The notes: generated from the sequence alone by a model not told the origin. A stretch of 64,000 bases of DNA from CBDDGJ01 sp965199285 (GCA_965199285.1 OZ240687.1:310001-374000), one strand, 5' to 3'. Shown: positions 1-7,389, counted from the first letter of the stretch. Numbers and translations are program-made.

Positions 1-162
1 ATTTTGGCGCGCGCTGCTGTTGCGGCCGGTGCGGATGGCGTGTTTTTGGAGTTTCACCCCCGCCCTGATGAAGCAAAATGCGACGCGCCAAGCTGCCTCC
101 CCTTAGCAGATGCATCAGCTTTACTTAAAAATCTTATCACTATACATAGATTACAAAGTTAA
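1..162 (+). CDS. kdsA: 3-deoxy-8-phosphooctulonate synthase, C-terminal end (partial)
   Basis: Only the last 53 codons are in the window, open from base 1 and ending in TAA at 160-162. The fragment contains ARAAVAAGADGVFLEFHP, followed by a DAPSCLPL segment and a final ALLKNL helix. This matches the end of KdsA, which condenses arabinose-5-phosphate with phosphoenolpyruvate to Kdo-8-phosphate for the inner core of LPS in the cytoplasm. Usual family members read FMETHPDP and SDGPN at these places; here they are FLEFHPRP and CDAPS, so it is a somewhat diverged copy. It fits the LPS genes elsewhere in the window. The identification rests on about 50 residues and excludes the active-site core. 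Confidence 0.8.
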   Translation: MLARAAVAAGADGVFLEFHPRPDEAKCDAPSCLPLADASALLKNLITIHRLQS

Positions 163-305
163 ACTTACATAGTGTTTGTTTATTTTTTCTTTACTTATTG
201 TGTGTTTTTTGCTTTATATTACAACTTAAAGGGAAGTTAAGTAATTTTTACTTTACTATTATTAAGTAAAACTTTCAATTTATGCTATTTTAACTTAAGT
301 GGGGG

Positions 306-1490
306 ATGGTGAAAAGAATATTAATATCTGGTGGCGGTGTTTGCGGGATGACCGCCGCGCTTTTATTAGCGCAACGTGGTTTCAAGGTCGATATATTTGA
401 ACAAACGCCAGCGCTTGGTGCGTTACCTATCGGCATCCAACTTACACCAAATGCGATGTATGTACTACGCGAGCTAGGTGTTGCTGAGGAGATTGAGAAA
501 GCCGGAGATCAGAATATGTATGTGAGGATGCGGCATTTTAAGACAGGTAAACCCTATAATAAGATAGAAGTTAGTGCGCTTAATGTGCAGCGCTATGGCG
601 AGAAATATTTGCATATTGAACGGGCAAAAGTCATTGATATTTTATTGCAGGCAGCAGAGGGGCTGGATCTAACAGTGCATCATAATGCCTATGTTCAAGG
701 TTATACTCAAAATGCTGATGAGGTTACCCTGTCGTTGCAGGGTGGAAAGATAGTGAGAGGTAGTTTATTAATTGGCGCCGATGGTATTTATTCAACCGTT
801 CGTGAGGGTATTTATAAAGATATGCCGCCACAGCCAACCGGGGTTATCGCCTGGCGCGGCACTGTTAAGGCGGCAGACCTTCCCAAGGAGTTGGACATTC
901 CAAATTATAATTTGTGGATTGGCGATAGGAAACATTTTGTAACTTATGGCTTGAACGGAGGAGAGGTTATTCACTTTACGGCGGTTGAAGAAAATGGTTC
1001 TGTTCTGTTAAGTGAAAGCAGGAATGTGACGGGAAATATGAAAACATTGCGTGCCAGCTTTGAGGGCTGGGATGAAAATATAATGGCTGTTTTAGATGCC
1101 GCTAATGGTTGTTTTGTTTGGGGTGTTGTGGGGTTTGAGCCGCTTCCCACATGGTATGATGGGCGGGTTGTCTTATGCGGTGATGCTTGTCATCCCCTCT
1201 TGCCATCGACAATGCAAGGCGCGCCTTTGACGATTGAAAGTGCATTTGTATTGGCGCAAGAAATTTCGCAAACGGAAAACCATTTTCAAGCATTTCAGAA
1301 TTATCAATTGCGCCATCAAAACCGAGTCTTACAAATTCAGAGAAATGCGGAATCAAATATGAAATTCTTCCATAAATTAACGCCTTGGGGCAAAGCGTCA
1401 CGATATTTGCAGCTTTTGTTTATAAATTATTTTCCTAACATATATCATAAAAGGTTAGATAATCTCTTTTCACATAATGTCACAAAATAG
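306..1490 (+). CDS. FAD-dependent aromatic-ring/UbiH-type monooxygenase
   Basis: A 394-residue class A flavoprotein hydroxylase. The Rossmann FAD motif GGGVCG is at residues 9-14 with the ribose-binding Glu near 32, the DG motif GADG at 157-160, and the second FAD motif CGDACHPLLP at 291-300. Family members insert one oxygen atom into aromatic or quinone-like substrates using NAD(P)H. The sequence looks closer to the salicylate/6-hydroxynicotinate hydroxylase branch than to ubiquinone-pathway UbiH, but the substrate cannot be read from it. The ATG at 306 follows a G-rich stretch that may act as ribosome-binding site, after an AT-rich leader (163-305). A SAM methyltransferase follows 44-53 bp downstream on the same strand, so the two may form a small modification operon. 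Confidence 0.8.
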   Translation: MVKRILISGGGVCGMTAALLLAQRGFKVDIFEQTPALGALPIGIQLTPNAMYVLRELGVAEEIEKAGDQNMYVRMRHFKTGKPYNKIEVSALNVQRYGEKYLHIERAKVIDILLQAAEGLDLTVHHNAYVQGYTQNADEVTLSLQGGKIVRGSLLIGADGIYSTVREGIYKDMPPQPTGVIAWRGTVKAADLPKELDIPNYNLWIGDRKHFVTYGLNGGEVIHFTAVEENGSVLLSESRNVTGNMKTLRASFEGWDENIMAVLDAANGCFVWGVVGFEPLPTWYDGRVVLCGDACHPLLPSTMQGAPLTIESAFVLAQEISQTENHFQAFQNYQLRHQNRVLQIQRNAESNMKFFHKLTPWGKASRYLQLLFINYFPNIYHKRLDNLFSHNVTK

Positions 1491-1543
1491 GGTAAAAGAC
1501 TTTTTATATTTACTTATTTTGTCTTGATGATACATTGTTTCTT

Positions 1544-2362
1544 ATGTTTGGCGTAAAAGGGATAGATGAAGGCATTGATGGTAATGCAGAAATTGACTGG
1601 GGTAAAACCAGCGAGGATTATGCCCGTCATCGTCCGCCGCCGCCGGATAGTTTTTTCAAAAAGTTACAGGCATTGGATATTGGTCTTGCTGGACAAGATA
1701 TTCTGGATATAGGGACAGGAACCGGCATTGTCGCACGACAAATGGCACGACAGGGCGCAGTGGTGACAGCCTGTGACATTTCCGATATACAGGTGAAAAT
1801 GGCGAAGTATTTAGCAGAATCTGAAAATCTTGCCATAGATTTCCATTGCTTTGCGTCTGAGGATATGGATTTTCCGGCTCATTCTTTCGATATTGTCACG
1901 GCCAATCAATGTTTTGTTTATTTTGATCGTGAAAAGACCATCCCTATTTTACGCAAAATATTGCGCCCGCATGGTTTGCTCGTGATTTCGCATTTCTCTT
2001 GGTTACCCTTGCATGATGAGACAGCCTATGCCAGCGAGCAGCTTATTCTGAAACATAATCCGCAATGGAGTGCGCATAGCTATGATGGGATGACAGCCCC
2101 TGCCTATCCGGGGGTGGATAAGGATTTTCATTATCAGGGATATTTCTATTATGATGAGGCGATACCCTTCACCCACGAGGGGTGGCGTGGGCGTATTCGG
2201 GCATCGCGGGGAATTGGAGCCTCTTTATCCGATGAACAGGTGGCGGCTTTCGATGCCGAACATGATGCGCTTTTGCGCGATATGGCGGGTGATGAGTTCA
2301 CGATTTTACATCGCATTGATGCGCATATTTTGCGATTAGGCAAAGCAAATATCGAAGCGTGA
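1544..2362 (+). CDS. Class I SAM-dependent methyltransferase
   Basis: A 272-residue protein with the SAM-binding motif LDIGTGTG at residues 54-61 (counted from the ATG at 1544), an acidic residue ending strand 2 (ACDIS), and a later LRPHGLLVISH strand. This is the methyltransferase type 11 / UbiE-like fold. The frame stays open to a TTG at 1535, but the ATG at 1544 is preferred; neither has a strong ribosome-binding site. The start DWGKTSEDYARHRP is typical of small-molecule methyltransferases annotated in Alphaproteobacteria. It lies directly downstream of the flavin monooxygenase, so it may methylate that enzyme's product (inference from position only). It ends 9 bp before the convergent queF. 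Confidence 0.75.
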   Translation: MFGVKGIDEGIDGNAEIDWGKTSEDYARHRPPPPDSFFKKLQALDIGLAGQDILDIGTGTGIVARQMARQGAVVTACDISDIQVKMAKYLAESENLAIDFHCFASEDMDFPAHSFDIVTANQCFVYFDREKTIPILRKILRPHGLLVISHFSWLPLHDETAYASEQLILKHNPQWSAHSYDGMTAPAYPGVDKDFHYQGYFYYDEAIPFTHEGWRGRIRASRGIGASLSDEQVAAFDAEHDALLRDMAGDEFTILHRIDAHILRLGKANIEA

Positions 2363-2371
2363 CCTTTTTAC

Positions 2372-2824
2372 CTACCGCCCGCGATAGGGAGGAATACCCT
2401 GATCGGGGATAAACAACCCTTCCGGCGGCGGGCTGGTTTGCCAGAAAATATCAATCGGTATACCGCCGCGCGGGAACCAATAGCCGCCAATCCGCAACCA
2501 ATGCGGTGCTAGTTCAGAGACCAGCCGCTTGCCAATCATCACCGTGCAATCTTCATGAAACGCGCCATGATTACGAAAGCTGCCCATAAATAATTTCATG
2601 GATTTGCTTTCAATCAGATAAGCATCTGGCACATAATCAATCACTAAATGCGCAAAATCCGGTTGCCCGGTGACCGGGCACAGTGACGTAAATTCAGGTA
2701 CTGTAAAGCGGGTGACATAATGCGTATCTGGGTGCGGATTACGTACGCATTCCAAAACCGCATCTTCTGGCGTGGCGGGCAGCGGGGTGGACGCGCCTAA
2801 TTGGGCTAATTCATCAGTCATCAT
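2372..2824 (-). CDS. queF: NADPH-dependent 7-cyano-7-deazaguanine (preQ0) reductase
   Basis: A 150-residue protein of the short, single T-fold QueF type. It reduces the nitrile of preQ0 to the aminomethyl of preQ1 in queuosine biosynthesis, a unique nitrile reduction in the cytoplasm. Visible marks are the active-site Cys49 within SLCPVTGQPDF with Asp56 close behind, and the NADPH/substrate motif ESKSMKLFMGSFRNHGAFHE at 72-91. The C-terminal GGIPIDIFWQT strand is also typical. The start ATG at 2822-2824 is the second of two adjacent ATGs on this strand only if one shifts by a codon (MM start). It is transcribed away from a 424-bp region full of repeats, shared with the divergent DUF1330 gene. 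No other queuosine gene is nearby. Confidence 0.95.
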   Translation of the reverse strand: MMTDELAQLGASTPLPATPEDAVLECVRNPHPDTHYVTRFTVPEFTSLCPVTGQPDFAHLVIDYVPDAYLIESKSMKLFMGSFRNHGAFHEDCTVMIGKRLVSELAPHWLRIGGYWFPRGGIPIDIFWQTSPPPEGLFIPDQGIPPYRGR

Positions 2825-2881
2825 CTTATCTCTTCTTTGTGAGGCAGGAAAATAGTGCTTTTTAATGAAAAAACAAGGTCT

Positions 2882-2899
2882 TTATATACCTAACTATAT
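2882..2899 (-). repeat. Inverted partial copy of the 21-bp repeat
   Basis: On the minus strand this reads atagttaggtatataa, identical over 16 bases to the core of the tandem unit at 3164-3184 but in the opposite orientation. It lies about 60 bp upstream of the queF start, while the tandem pair lies about 65 bp upstream of the DUF1330 start. The placement suggests a repressor or activator site serving both divergent genes. Confidence 0.6.
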
Positions 2900-2969
2900 A
2901 ACACCTCTTAAAATTGATTTTTTGAACTAACAATTACATATTCTGGTAATTTAATATCTCTTTTCTAGA

Positions 2970-3046
2970 GCATATCTCATGAAAAGTGCACTTTTATAAT
3001 AAATTCTGGCACTTTTCCGCCATATTTGTAAAAATTTGAGATATGC
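2970..3046. repeat. Nested inverted repeat with an internal palindrome
   Basis: Outer arms are gcatatctca (2970-2979) and its exact complement at 3037-3046. Inner arms are gaaaagtgc (2981-2989) and gcacttttc (3009-3017). The left inner arm is also part of a perfect 14-bp palindrome, aaaagtgcactttt, at 2982-2995. The whole can fold as a long stem with a 19-nt loop and one 19-nt asymmetric bulge, or offer three copies of the aaaagtgc half-site to a dimeric regulator. There is no trailing U-tract on either strand, so it does not look like a terminator. Confidence 0.6.
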
Positions 3047-3062
3047 GTAAAAACAACAACTT

Positions 3063-3102
3063 AGCGCGTGTCTGGTGAATCAACTAATAAGTGACACGCG
3101 CT
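3063..3102. repeat. Perfect 10-bp inverted repeat
   Basis: Arms agcgcgtgtc (3063-3072) and gacacgcgct (3093-3102) are exact complements separated by 20 bases. They are markedly GC-richer than the surrounding AT-rich DNA. No T-run follows on the plus strand. It could be an operator or a hairpin in the leader of the rightward operon. Confidence 0.55.
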
Positions 3103-3142
3103 TGTGATTATCGGTTCATTAATTTGTTCTAAAATAAATCAT

Positions 3143-3184
3143 ATAATTAGGTATATAAGACTCATAGTTAGGTATATAAGACTC
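3143..3184 (+). repeat. 21-bp tandem direct repeat, two copies
   Basis: Two adjacent 21-bp units, 3143-3163 and 3164-3184, differ at one base (ataattagg versus atagttagg, then the same tatataagactc). The unit period equals two DNA helical turns, so both copies face the same side of the helix. This suits cooperative binding of a regulator just upstream of the DUF1330 operon. Confidence 0.7.
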
Positions 3185-3248
3185 AAAAACAAAGCAAAAC
3201 TTGTAATTTTATGGGATATTGTTACAAAAGAGCGTAAGGGAGATAATT

Positions 3249-3647
3249 ATGGAATTTACCAATGCAGTCTATCCAAGCGAAGCGCAAATGCAAGGCTTTG
3301 CTGAGGATGATGGACAACCCATCACAATGGTGAACTTGCTAAAGTTCAAAGAGAAAGCGGAATATGCCGATGAGCGGGAGACAGAGCTTAGCGGCGCGCA
3401 AGCCTATCAGCTCTATGGTACGGCGGTGGCAGAGCTTATCCAGAAAGTCGGCGGCAATATTGTTTTTGCAGGCACTGTAAGTCGGCTCATGCTTGGCGAG
3501 ATTGATGAATTATGGGATCAAGTTGCGATTGCTCACTATCCGAGCCGCAGCGCCATGCTGGAAATGATGCAAATGCCCGAATATGCTGAAATTTCTGTCC
3601 ATCGGACGGCAGGCTTAAAAGGTCAGCTCAATATTGAAACCCGCTAA
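3249..3647 (+). CDS. DUF1330 family protein
   Basis: A 132-residue protein starting at the ATG at 3249, which has a good ribosome-binding site (aagggag, about 3236-3242). The open frame continues 10 codons further upstream, without support. The core ITMVNLLKFKEKAEY and later QLYGTAVAELIQKVGGNIVFAG match the DUF1330 family, whose members adopt the dimeric alpha/beta-barrel (ferredoxin-like) fold and have no established common function. It is the first gene of an apparent three-gene operon with the nitronate monooxygenase-like gene (18 bp downstream) and a rhodanese. The repeat-rich upstream region suggests regulated expression. Confidence 0.75.
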   Translation: MEFTNAVYPSEAQMQGFAEDDGQPITMVNLLKFKEKAEYADERETELSGAQAYQLYGTAVAELIQKVGGNIVFAGTVSRLMLGEIDELWDQVAIAHYPSRSAMLEMMQMPEYAEISVHRTAGLKGQLNIETR

Positions 3648-3665
3648 TCGGGCAGGAGCAGATTT

Positions 3666-4604
3666 ATGACAAATAGATTTTTACAACAAACTGGCGTGAA
3701 ATATCCCATCATTCAAGCGCCAATGGGCTGGATTGCCCGCGCCCCCTTAGCCTCAGCGGTCAGTCAAGCGGGCGCGATGGGGATTATTGAAACCTCTTCC
3801 GGTGAAACCGAACAATGCAAGGCAGAGATTGAAAAAATGTTTGCTATGGGCGCAACGCCGTTTGGGGTCAATCTACCCATATTGTTTTTGAAAGATGATG
3901 CGATGCTGCATTATATTTGCGAAAGCGGGGTTAAATTCGTCACCACATCTGCTGGTAGTCCGAGCAAATTTATCGCGCCGCTAAAAGCGGCAGGGATTAT
4001 TGTCTATCATGCTGTACCAACCGTAGAAGCGGCTATTCGCTGCGTTGAAGCCGGGGTTGATGGGCTCGTCGTTGAAGGTGCAGAAGGGGGCGGATTTAAG
4101 AACCCGGAAGAAGTCTCAACTTTGGTTTTGCTGCAAGCCATTCGGGAAGCGGTTGACGTGCCTTTGGTGGCGGCAGGCGGGATATGCGATGGGCGCGGCA
4201 TGGCAGCCGCCTTTGCTTTGGGGGCGGAAGCGATTCAAATGGGGACGCGCTTTGTCTCTTCGGCCGAAAGTCCGGTTCATGCAAATTATAAAAATGCGAT
4301 TATCGATGCGCCGACCACTGGTACTTATGTCTTGAATAAGCAAGCCTCCCCCTGTTTGCGGGCGCTGAAGACGGAACGCACCAAAGATATTTATGATGCG
4401 GGGGTGATGCCGCCGGAAGCGATGAAAAATATCCTCGACCTTTATTTTGGTGGCGATATGGAAGCGGCCATCGGTCTGGCAGGGCAAACGGCGGGGCTTA
4501 TTCGTGAAGTTAAGCCTGTCGCGGATATTATTTCCGAAACCATTATGCAGTTTCATGAGATTGCCGGGCGGCTCGGAAATATTGCCCAAGATAATAAATT
4601 TTAG
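3666..4604 (+). CDS. Nitronate monooxygenase / 2-nitropropane dioxygenase-like flavoprotein
   Basis: A 312-residue FMN TIM-barrel protein with a good ribosome-binding site (aggag, 3654-3658). PIIQAPMG at residues 14-21, AAGGI at 169-173 and GAEAIQMGTRF at 186-196 are the phosphate- and flavin-binding elements shared by nitronate monooxygenases and FabK enoyl reductases. In characterised class I enzymes a catalytic His sits in EAGGH; here the corresponding stretch is EGAEGGGF (137-144), with no His. The true reaction may therefore differ, and nitronate oxidation should not be assumed. It lies between a DUF1330 gene and a rhodanese gene in one apparent operon. Confidence 0.75.
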   Translation: MTNRFLQQTGVKYPIIQAPMGWIARAPLASAVSQAGAMGIIETSSGETEQCKAEIEKMFAMGATPFGVNLPILFLKDDAMLHYICESGVKFVTTSAGSPSKFIAPLKAAGIIVYHAVPTVEAAIRCVEAGVDGLVVEGAEGGGFKNPEEVSTLVLLQAIREAVDVPLVAAGGICDGRGMAAAFALGAEAIQMGTRFVSSAESPVHANYKNAIIDAPTTGTYVLNKQASPCLRALKTERTKDIYDAGVMPPEAMKNILDLYFGGDMEAAIGLAGQTAGLIREVKPVADIISETIMQFHEIAGRLGNIAQDNKF

Positions 4605-4614
4605 GTTATATATT

Positions 4615-5034
4615 ATGGCTTTACAACGTCCTGTTATAAAATTGGTTGAAGACGCAAAAAGCCGCATTAAGGAATATAGCGTCGCGCAAGCGATGACGCT
4701 TATCGAAGACCCACAACAGGCGGAAAATGTACAATTAATTGATATTCGGGACATTCGCGAATTAATGCGGGAAGGGATGATTCCTAATAGTTTCCATTGT
4801 CCGCGCGGCATGGCAGAGTTTTGGATTGACCCTGATAGCCCTTATTATAAGCCGATTTTCGGCGAAGACCGCGAATTTGTGTTTTACTGTGGCGGCGGCT
4901 GGCGCTCGGCGCTCACCGCTGATACGGTGCAATCTATGGGCTTATCACGGGTGGCGCATATCATTGATGGCTTTGCCGGCTGGAAAAAGGCAGGCGGCAC
5001 AATCATTCCTTATAATAAACAATTGGCCTTATAA
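4615..5034 (+). CDS. Rhodanese-like sulfurtransferase
   Basis: A 139-residue single-domain rhodanese. The start is taken at the ATG at 4615, 10 bp after the preceding stop; the frame is open further upstream but overlaps the previous gene. LIDIRDIRELMREGMIPNS is the typical first rhodanese motif, and the active-site loop CGGGWRSA starts at Cys92. Such proteins move sulfane sulfur via a cysteine persulfide. Being third in the DUF1330 and nitronate monooxygenase-like operon, it may work with them, but the sequence does not show how. The stop codon lies inside a 19-bp tandem repeat, so the last few residues (NKQLAL) come from repeat sequence. Confidence 0.85.
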   Translation: MALQRPVIKLVEDAKSRIKEYSVAQAMTLIEDPQQAENVQLIDIRDIRELMREGMIPNSFHCPRGMAEFWIDPDSPYYKPIFGEDREFVFYCGGGWRSALTADTVQSMGLSRVAHIIDGFAGWKKAGGTIIPYNKQLAL

Positions 5035-5083
5035 TAAACAATTGGCCTTACAATAAATAATTCACCCTATCATAAATAATTAG
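5008..5083 (+). repeat. 19-bp tandem repeat, about four units, across the rhodanese stop
   Basis: Units at 5008-5026 and 5027-5045 are identical (ccttataataaacaattgg). Units at 5046-5064 and 5065-5083 are decayed versions with the same ...ataa(a/t)aatt core. Because 19 is not a multiple of three, the second unit is read in another frame and supplies the stop at 5032-5034. Looks like replication slippage. Confidence 0.85.
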
Positions 5084-5155
5084 TTTGTGGCTTGCCTTTT
5101 TATCGGCATTTTGCTTGCATGTCGTCCCTTATCTTTTTCTATAAGCGGGCGTGAC

Positions 5156-5184
5156 TTGTAAAAAGAGGCAGTCTCGCTTATATA
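5156..5184 (+). promoter_or_regulatory. Probable sigma70-type promoter of tig
   Basis: A TTGTAA hexamer at 5156-5161 and TATATA at 5179-5184 are separated by 17 bp, giving a predicted start about 25 bases before the tig ATG. A TTGCCT-containing block (about 5091-5101) shares the 13-base string cttgcctttttat with the rpsB promoter region (31308-31320) and could be an additional upstream element. Confidence 0.45.
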
Positions 5185-5215
5185 CCAGCAATCATGCCAA
5201 CTGACAGGATCGAAA

Positions 5216-6694
5216 ATGGACGTTAAAGAACTAACAAATAAAGAGCTGAGCCGCGAGCTGGAAATCACCATCACGGCGGCAACACTTGCACAACAAGTGG
5301 ATACGCGGGTGGCGGAAATCCAGCCAACCGCACAATTAAAAGGGTTCCGCCCCGGGAAAGTGCCTGCCAGCTATTTGAAAAAAACCTATGGGCAGCAGAT
5401 TATGGCTGAATTGGTGCAGCAATCAGTAAGCAGTGAAAGCCAGAAAGCGATTGAAGAACGTAAAGAACGCCCCGCCATGCAGCCAGAGATTGAGCTTGTC
5501 GGGGAAGCGGAGGCGATTATCAATGGCACGGCTGATTTAGTGTTTAAGATGGCTTATGAAATTATTCCCGAAATAAAATTAACCGATTTTTCGGCGCTCA
5601 CGGTAAAACGTCCAAAGGTTGAGATTGGCGCGACAGAGGTTGACGAGGCAATGGCGCGGCTGGCCGAGTCGCGCGTGACATATAAACCGCGTGGCGCAAC
5701 CGCAAAAGCACGCGATAAGGATAGTGTGAAAATTGATTTTCTCGGTAAAATCGATGGTGAAGCCTTTGACGGCGGTGCGGCTGAAGGCTTTGATTTGGTA
5801 CTTGGCTCGGGGCAGTTTATCCCGGGATTTGAAGAGCAATTAATCGGCACAAAAGCCAAAGATGAGCTTGATGTTAAGGTGACATTCCCCAAAGATTATG
5901 GATCTGAAAATCTAGCTGGCAAGGACGCTGTTTTTAGCGTCACCGTGCATGAAGTCGCCGCGCCTCAGGAAGCAAAACTGGATGATGAATTTGCCAAAAC
6001 AATCGGCTTTGATGATTTGGAAAAATTGCGCGACGCGGTTGAAGGGCAAATTCGTGGTGATTATGACCAAATGGCGCGCGCCCATCTTAAAAAACATGTG
6101 CTAGACCAGTTGAGCGAAACGCATGATTTTGCTTTGCCACCCAAAATGATTGAGGTTGAGTTTGAGCAAATCTGGAACCAGTTTCAACAGGAATTGGCGC
6201 AGGAAAATAAGCAGATTACGGATTTAGATCGCAGTGAAGATGAGTTGCGAGCGGAATATCAAAGCCTTGCCGCGCGCCGTGTCCGCACAGGTCTGGTCTT
6301 GGCAGAAGTCGGTATGGTGAATGATATTCAGGTCAGCAATGAAGAATTAAATCAGGGCTTGATCGAACGCTTACGACAATTCCCCGGGCAAGAGCAGCAG
6401 GCAATGGAATATTTCCAGAAAAACCCTGAAGCTATGGCACAAATTCGTGCCCCGATTTTTGAAGAAAAAACCATTGATTTTATTTGTGAAAAAGCCACAA
6501 TCGAAGATGTTGAAATGGATATTGAAACCTTAATGGCAGGGCCCGTTGATGAAGCTGACCAGCGCCCCACAAAAAAGGAATCTGCAAAAAAGAAACCAGC
6601 GAAAAAAGCAACTGCAAAAAAGGCTCCTGCCAAAAAAGCAGCTACAAAGAAAAAATCCACCAAGGAAGGCGAATCTGGCACAAAATCTGATTAA
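5216..6694 (+). CDS. tig: Trigger factor, ribosome-associated chaperone and prolyl isomerase
   Basis: A 492-residue protein. The ribosome-docking signature GFRPGKVP is at 43-50, an FKBP-type isomerase domain lies at roughly 155-245, and the alpha-helical chaperone arms follow. It binds ribosomal protein L23 at the exit tunnel and shields nascent chains. Usual length is 430-450. The excess is a C-terminal tail (451-492) made of AKK/PAKK-type repeats, with 16 lysines in 42 residues, resembling eukaryotic histone H1 and bacterial H1-like tails. Such tails occur in some alphaproteobacterial trigger factors; their role is not established. It heads the conserved tig-clpP-clpX-lon cluster and has its own probable promoter. 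Confidence 0.95.
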   Translation: MDVKELTNKELSRELEITITAATLAQQVDTRVAEIQPTAQLKGFRPGKVPASYLKKTYGQQIMAELVQQSVSSESQKAIEERKERPAMQPEIELVGEAEAIINGTADLVFKMAYEIIPEIKLTDFSALTVKRPKVEIGATEVDEAMARLAESRVTYKPRGATAKARDKDSVKIDFLGKIDGEAFDGGAAEGFDLVLGSGQFIPGFEEQLIGTKAKDELDVKVTFPKDYGSENLAGKDAVFSVTVHEVAAPQEAKLDDEFAKTIGFDDLEKLRDAVEGQIRGDYDQMARAHLKKHVLDQLSETHDFALPPKMIEVEFEQIWNQFQQELAQENKQITDLDRSEDELRAEYQSLAARRVRTGLVLAEVGMVNDIQVSNEELNQGLIERLRQFPGQEQQAMEYFQKNPEAMAQIRAPIFEEKTIDFICEKATIEDVEMDIETLMAGPVDEADQRPTKKESAKKKPAKKATAKKAPAKKAATKKKSTKEGESGTKSD

Positions 6695-6741
6695 TGTCAG
6701 CAAAGTGACTGCCAGCCGTAATATTATAAAGTGAGGCCAAA

Positions 6742-7389
6742 ATGAAAGACCCGATAGATACGTATATGAACACATTAGTGCCGATGGTGGTAGAGCAGAG
6801 TAATCGGGGTGAGCGCGCTTTTGATATTTATTCACGGCTGTTGAAAGAGCGCGTGATTTTTCTCACCGGCCCGATTGAAGACCATATGGCGAGCCTCATC
6901 ACGGCACAGCTTTTATTTTTGGAAGCGGAAAATCCGAAAAAAGAAATATCAATGTATATTAATTCCCCCGGTGGTGTCGTCACGGCAGGTATGGCGATTT
7001 ATGATACAATGCAATATGTGAAGCCGGCGGTTTCAACATTATGTATTGGACAGGCTGCATCTGCTGGTTCACTTTTGCTGATGGCGGGAGAGGCAGGCAT
7101 GCGGATGGCATTGCCCAATGCGCGGGTGATGGTACATCAGCCATCGGGCGGGTTTTCAGGACAGGCATCTGACATTGAGCGGCATGCGCGTGAGATTTTG
7201 GATATGCGGGCGCGCTTGAACAAGATTTACGTTAATCATACCGGGCAGACTTTGCGCAAAATTGAAATTGCGATGGAACGCGATACGTTCATGAATGCGG
7301 AAGATGCGAAGGAATTTGGGCTGATTGATGAGGTTGTTACGGCGCGCAAAGCGGGCGATCAATCGGAAGACAAAACAGATAAGGAATAA
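6742..7389 (+). CDS. clpP: ATP-dependent Clp protease proteolytic subunit
   Basis: A 215-residue ClpP serine peptidase. The catalytic triad is visible: Ser107 in GQAASAGS, His132 in MVHQPSGG and Asp181 in MERDTFM. ClpP forms a tetradecameric barrel in the cytoplasm that degrades proteins fed by ClpX or ClpA. It lies 47 bp after tig and 80 bp before clpX, the usual alphaproteobacterial order. An N-terminal propeptide, autoprocessed in Escherichia coli, is not obvious. Nothing suggests an inactive paralogue. Confidence 0.97.
   Translation: MKDPIDTYMNTLVPMVVEQSNRGERAFDIYSRLLKERVIFLTGPIEDHMASLITAQLLFLEAENPKKEISMYINSPGGVVTAGMAIYDTMQYVKPAVSTLCIGQAASAGSLLLMAGEAGMRMALPNARVMVHQPSGGFSGQASDIERHAREILDMRARLNKIYVNHTGQTLRKIEIAMERDTFMNAEDAKEFGLIDEVVTARKAGDQSEDKTDKE

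Larger units (their letters stand above)
2825..3248. other. Repeat-rich divergent intergenic region between queF and the DUF1330 operon
   Basis: This 424-bp stretch has no convincing gene. It is very AT-rich and holds several separate symmetric elements: a long nested inverted repeat (2970-3046), a 10-bp perfect inverted repeat (3063-3102), a 21-bp tandem repeat (3143-3184) and an inverted partial copy of that repeat near 2882-2899. It must contain the promoters of both queF and the rightward operon. A preQ1 riboswitch was considered for queF, but I could not recognise its aptamer on the minus strand. Confidence 0.7.

Noticed and set aside
2825..2960. preQ1 riboswitch in front of queF
   Set aside because: The minus-strand leader is AT-rich, but I could not identify the aptamer stem and A-rich tail of a known preQ1 class. 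The repeats present do not match.
3104..3304. 66-codon open frame over the 21-bp repeats
   Set aside because: It reads through repeat DNA, has no proper start or ribosome-binding site, and overlaps the well-supported DUF1330 gene.
4116..4811. 231-codon frame antisense to the nitronate monooxygenase-like and rhodanese genes
   Set aside because: Composition is that of an antisense shadow (Arg/His/Pro-rich), without family motifs or ribosome-binding site.
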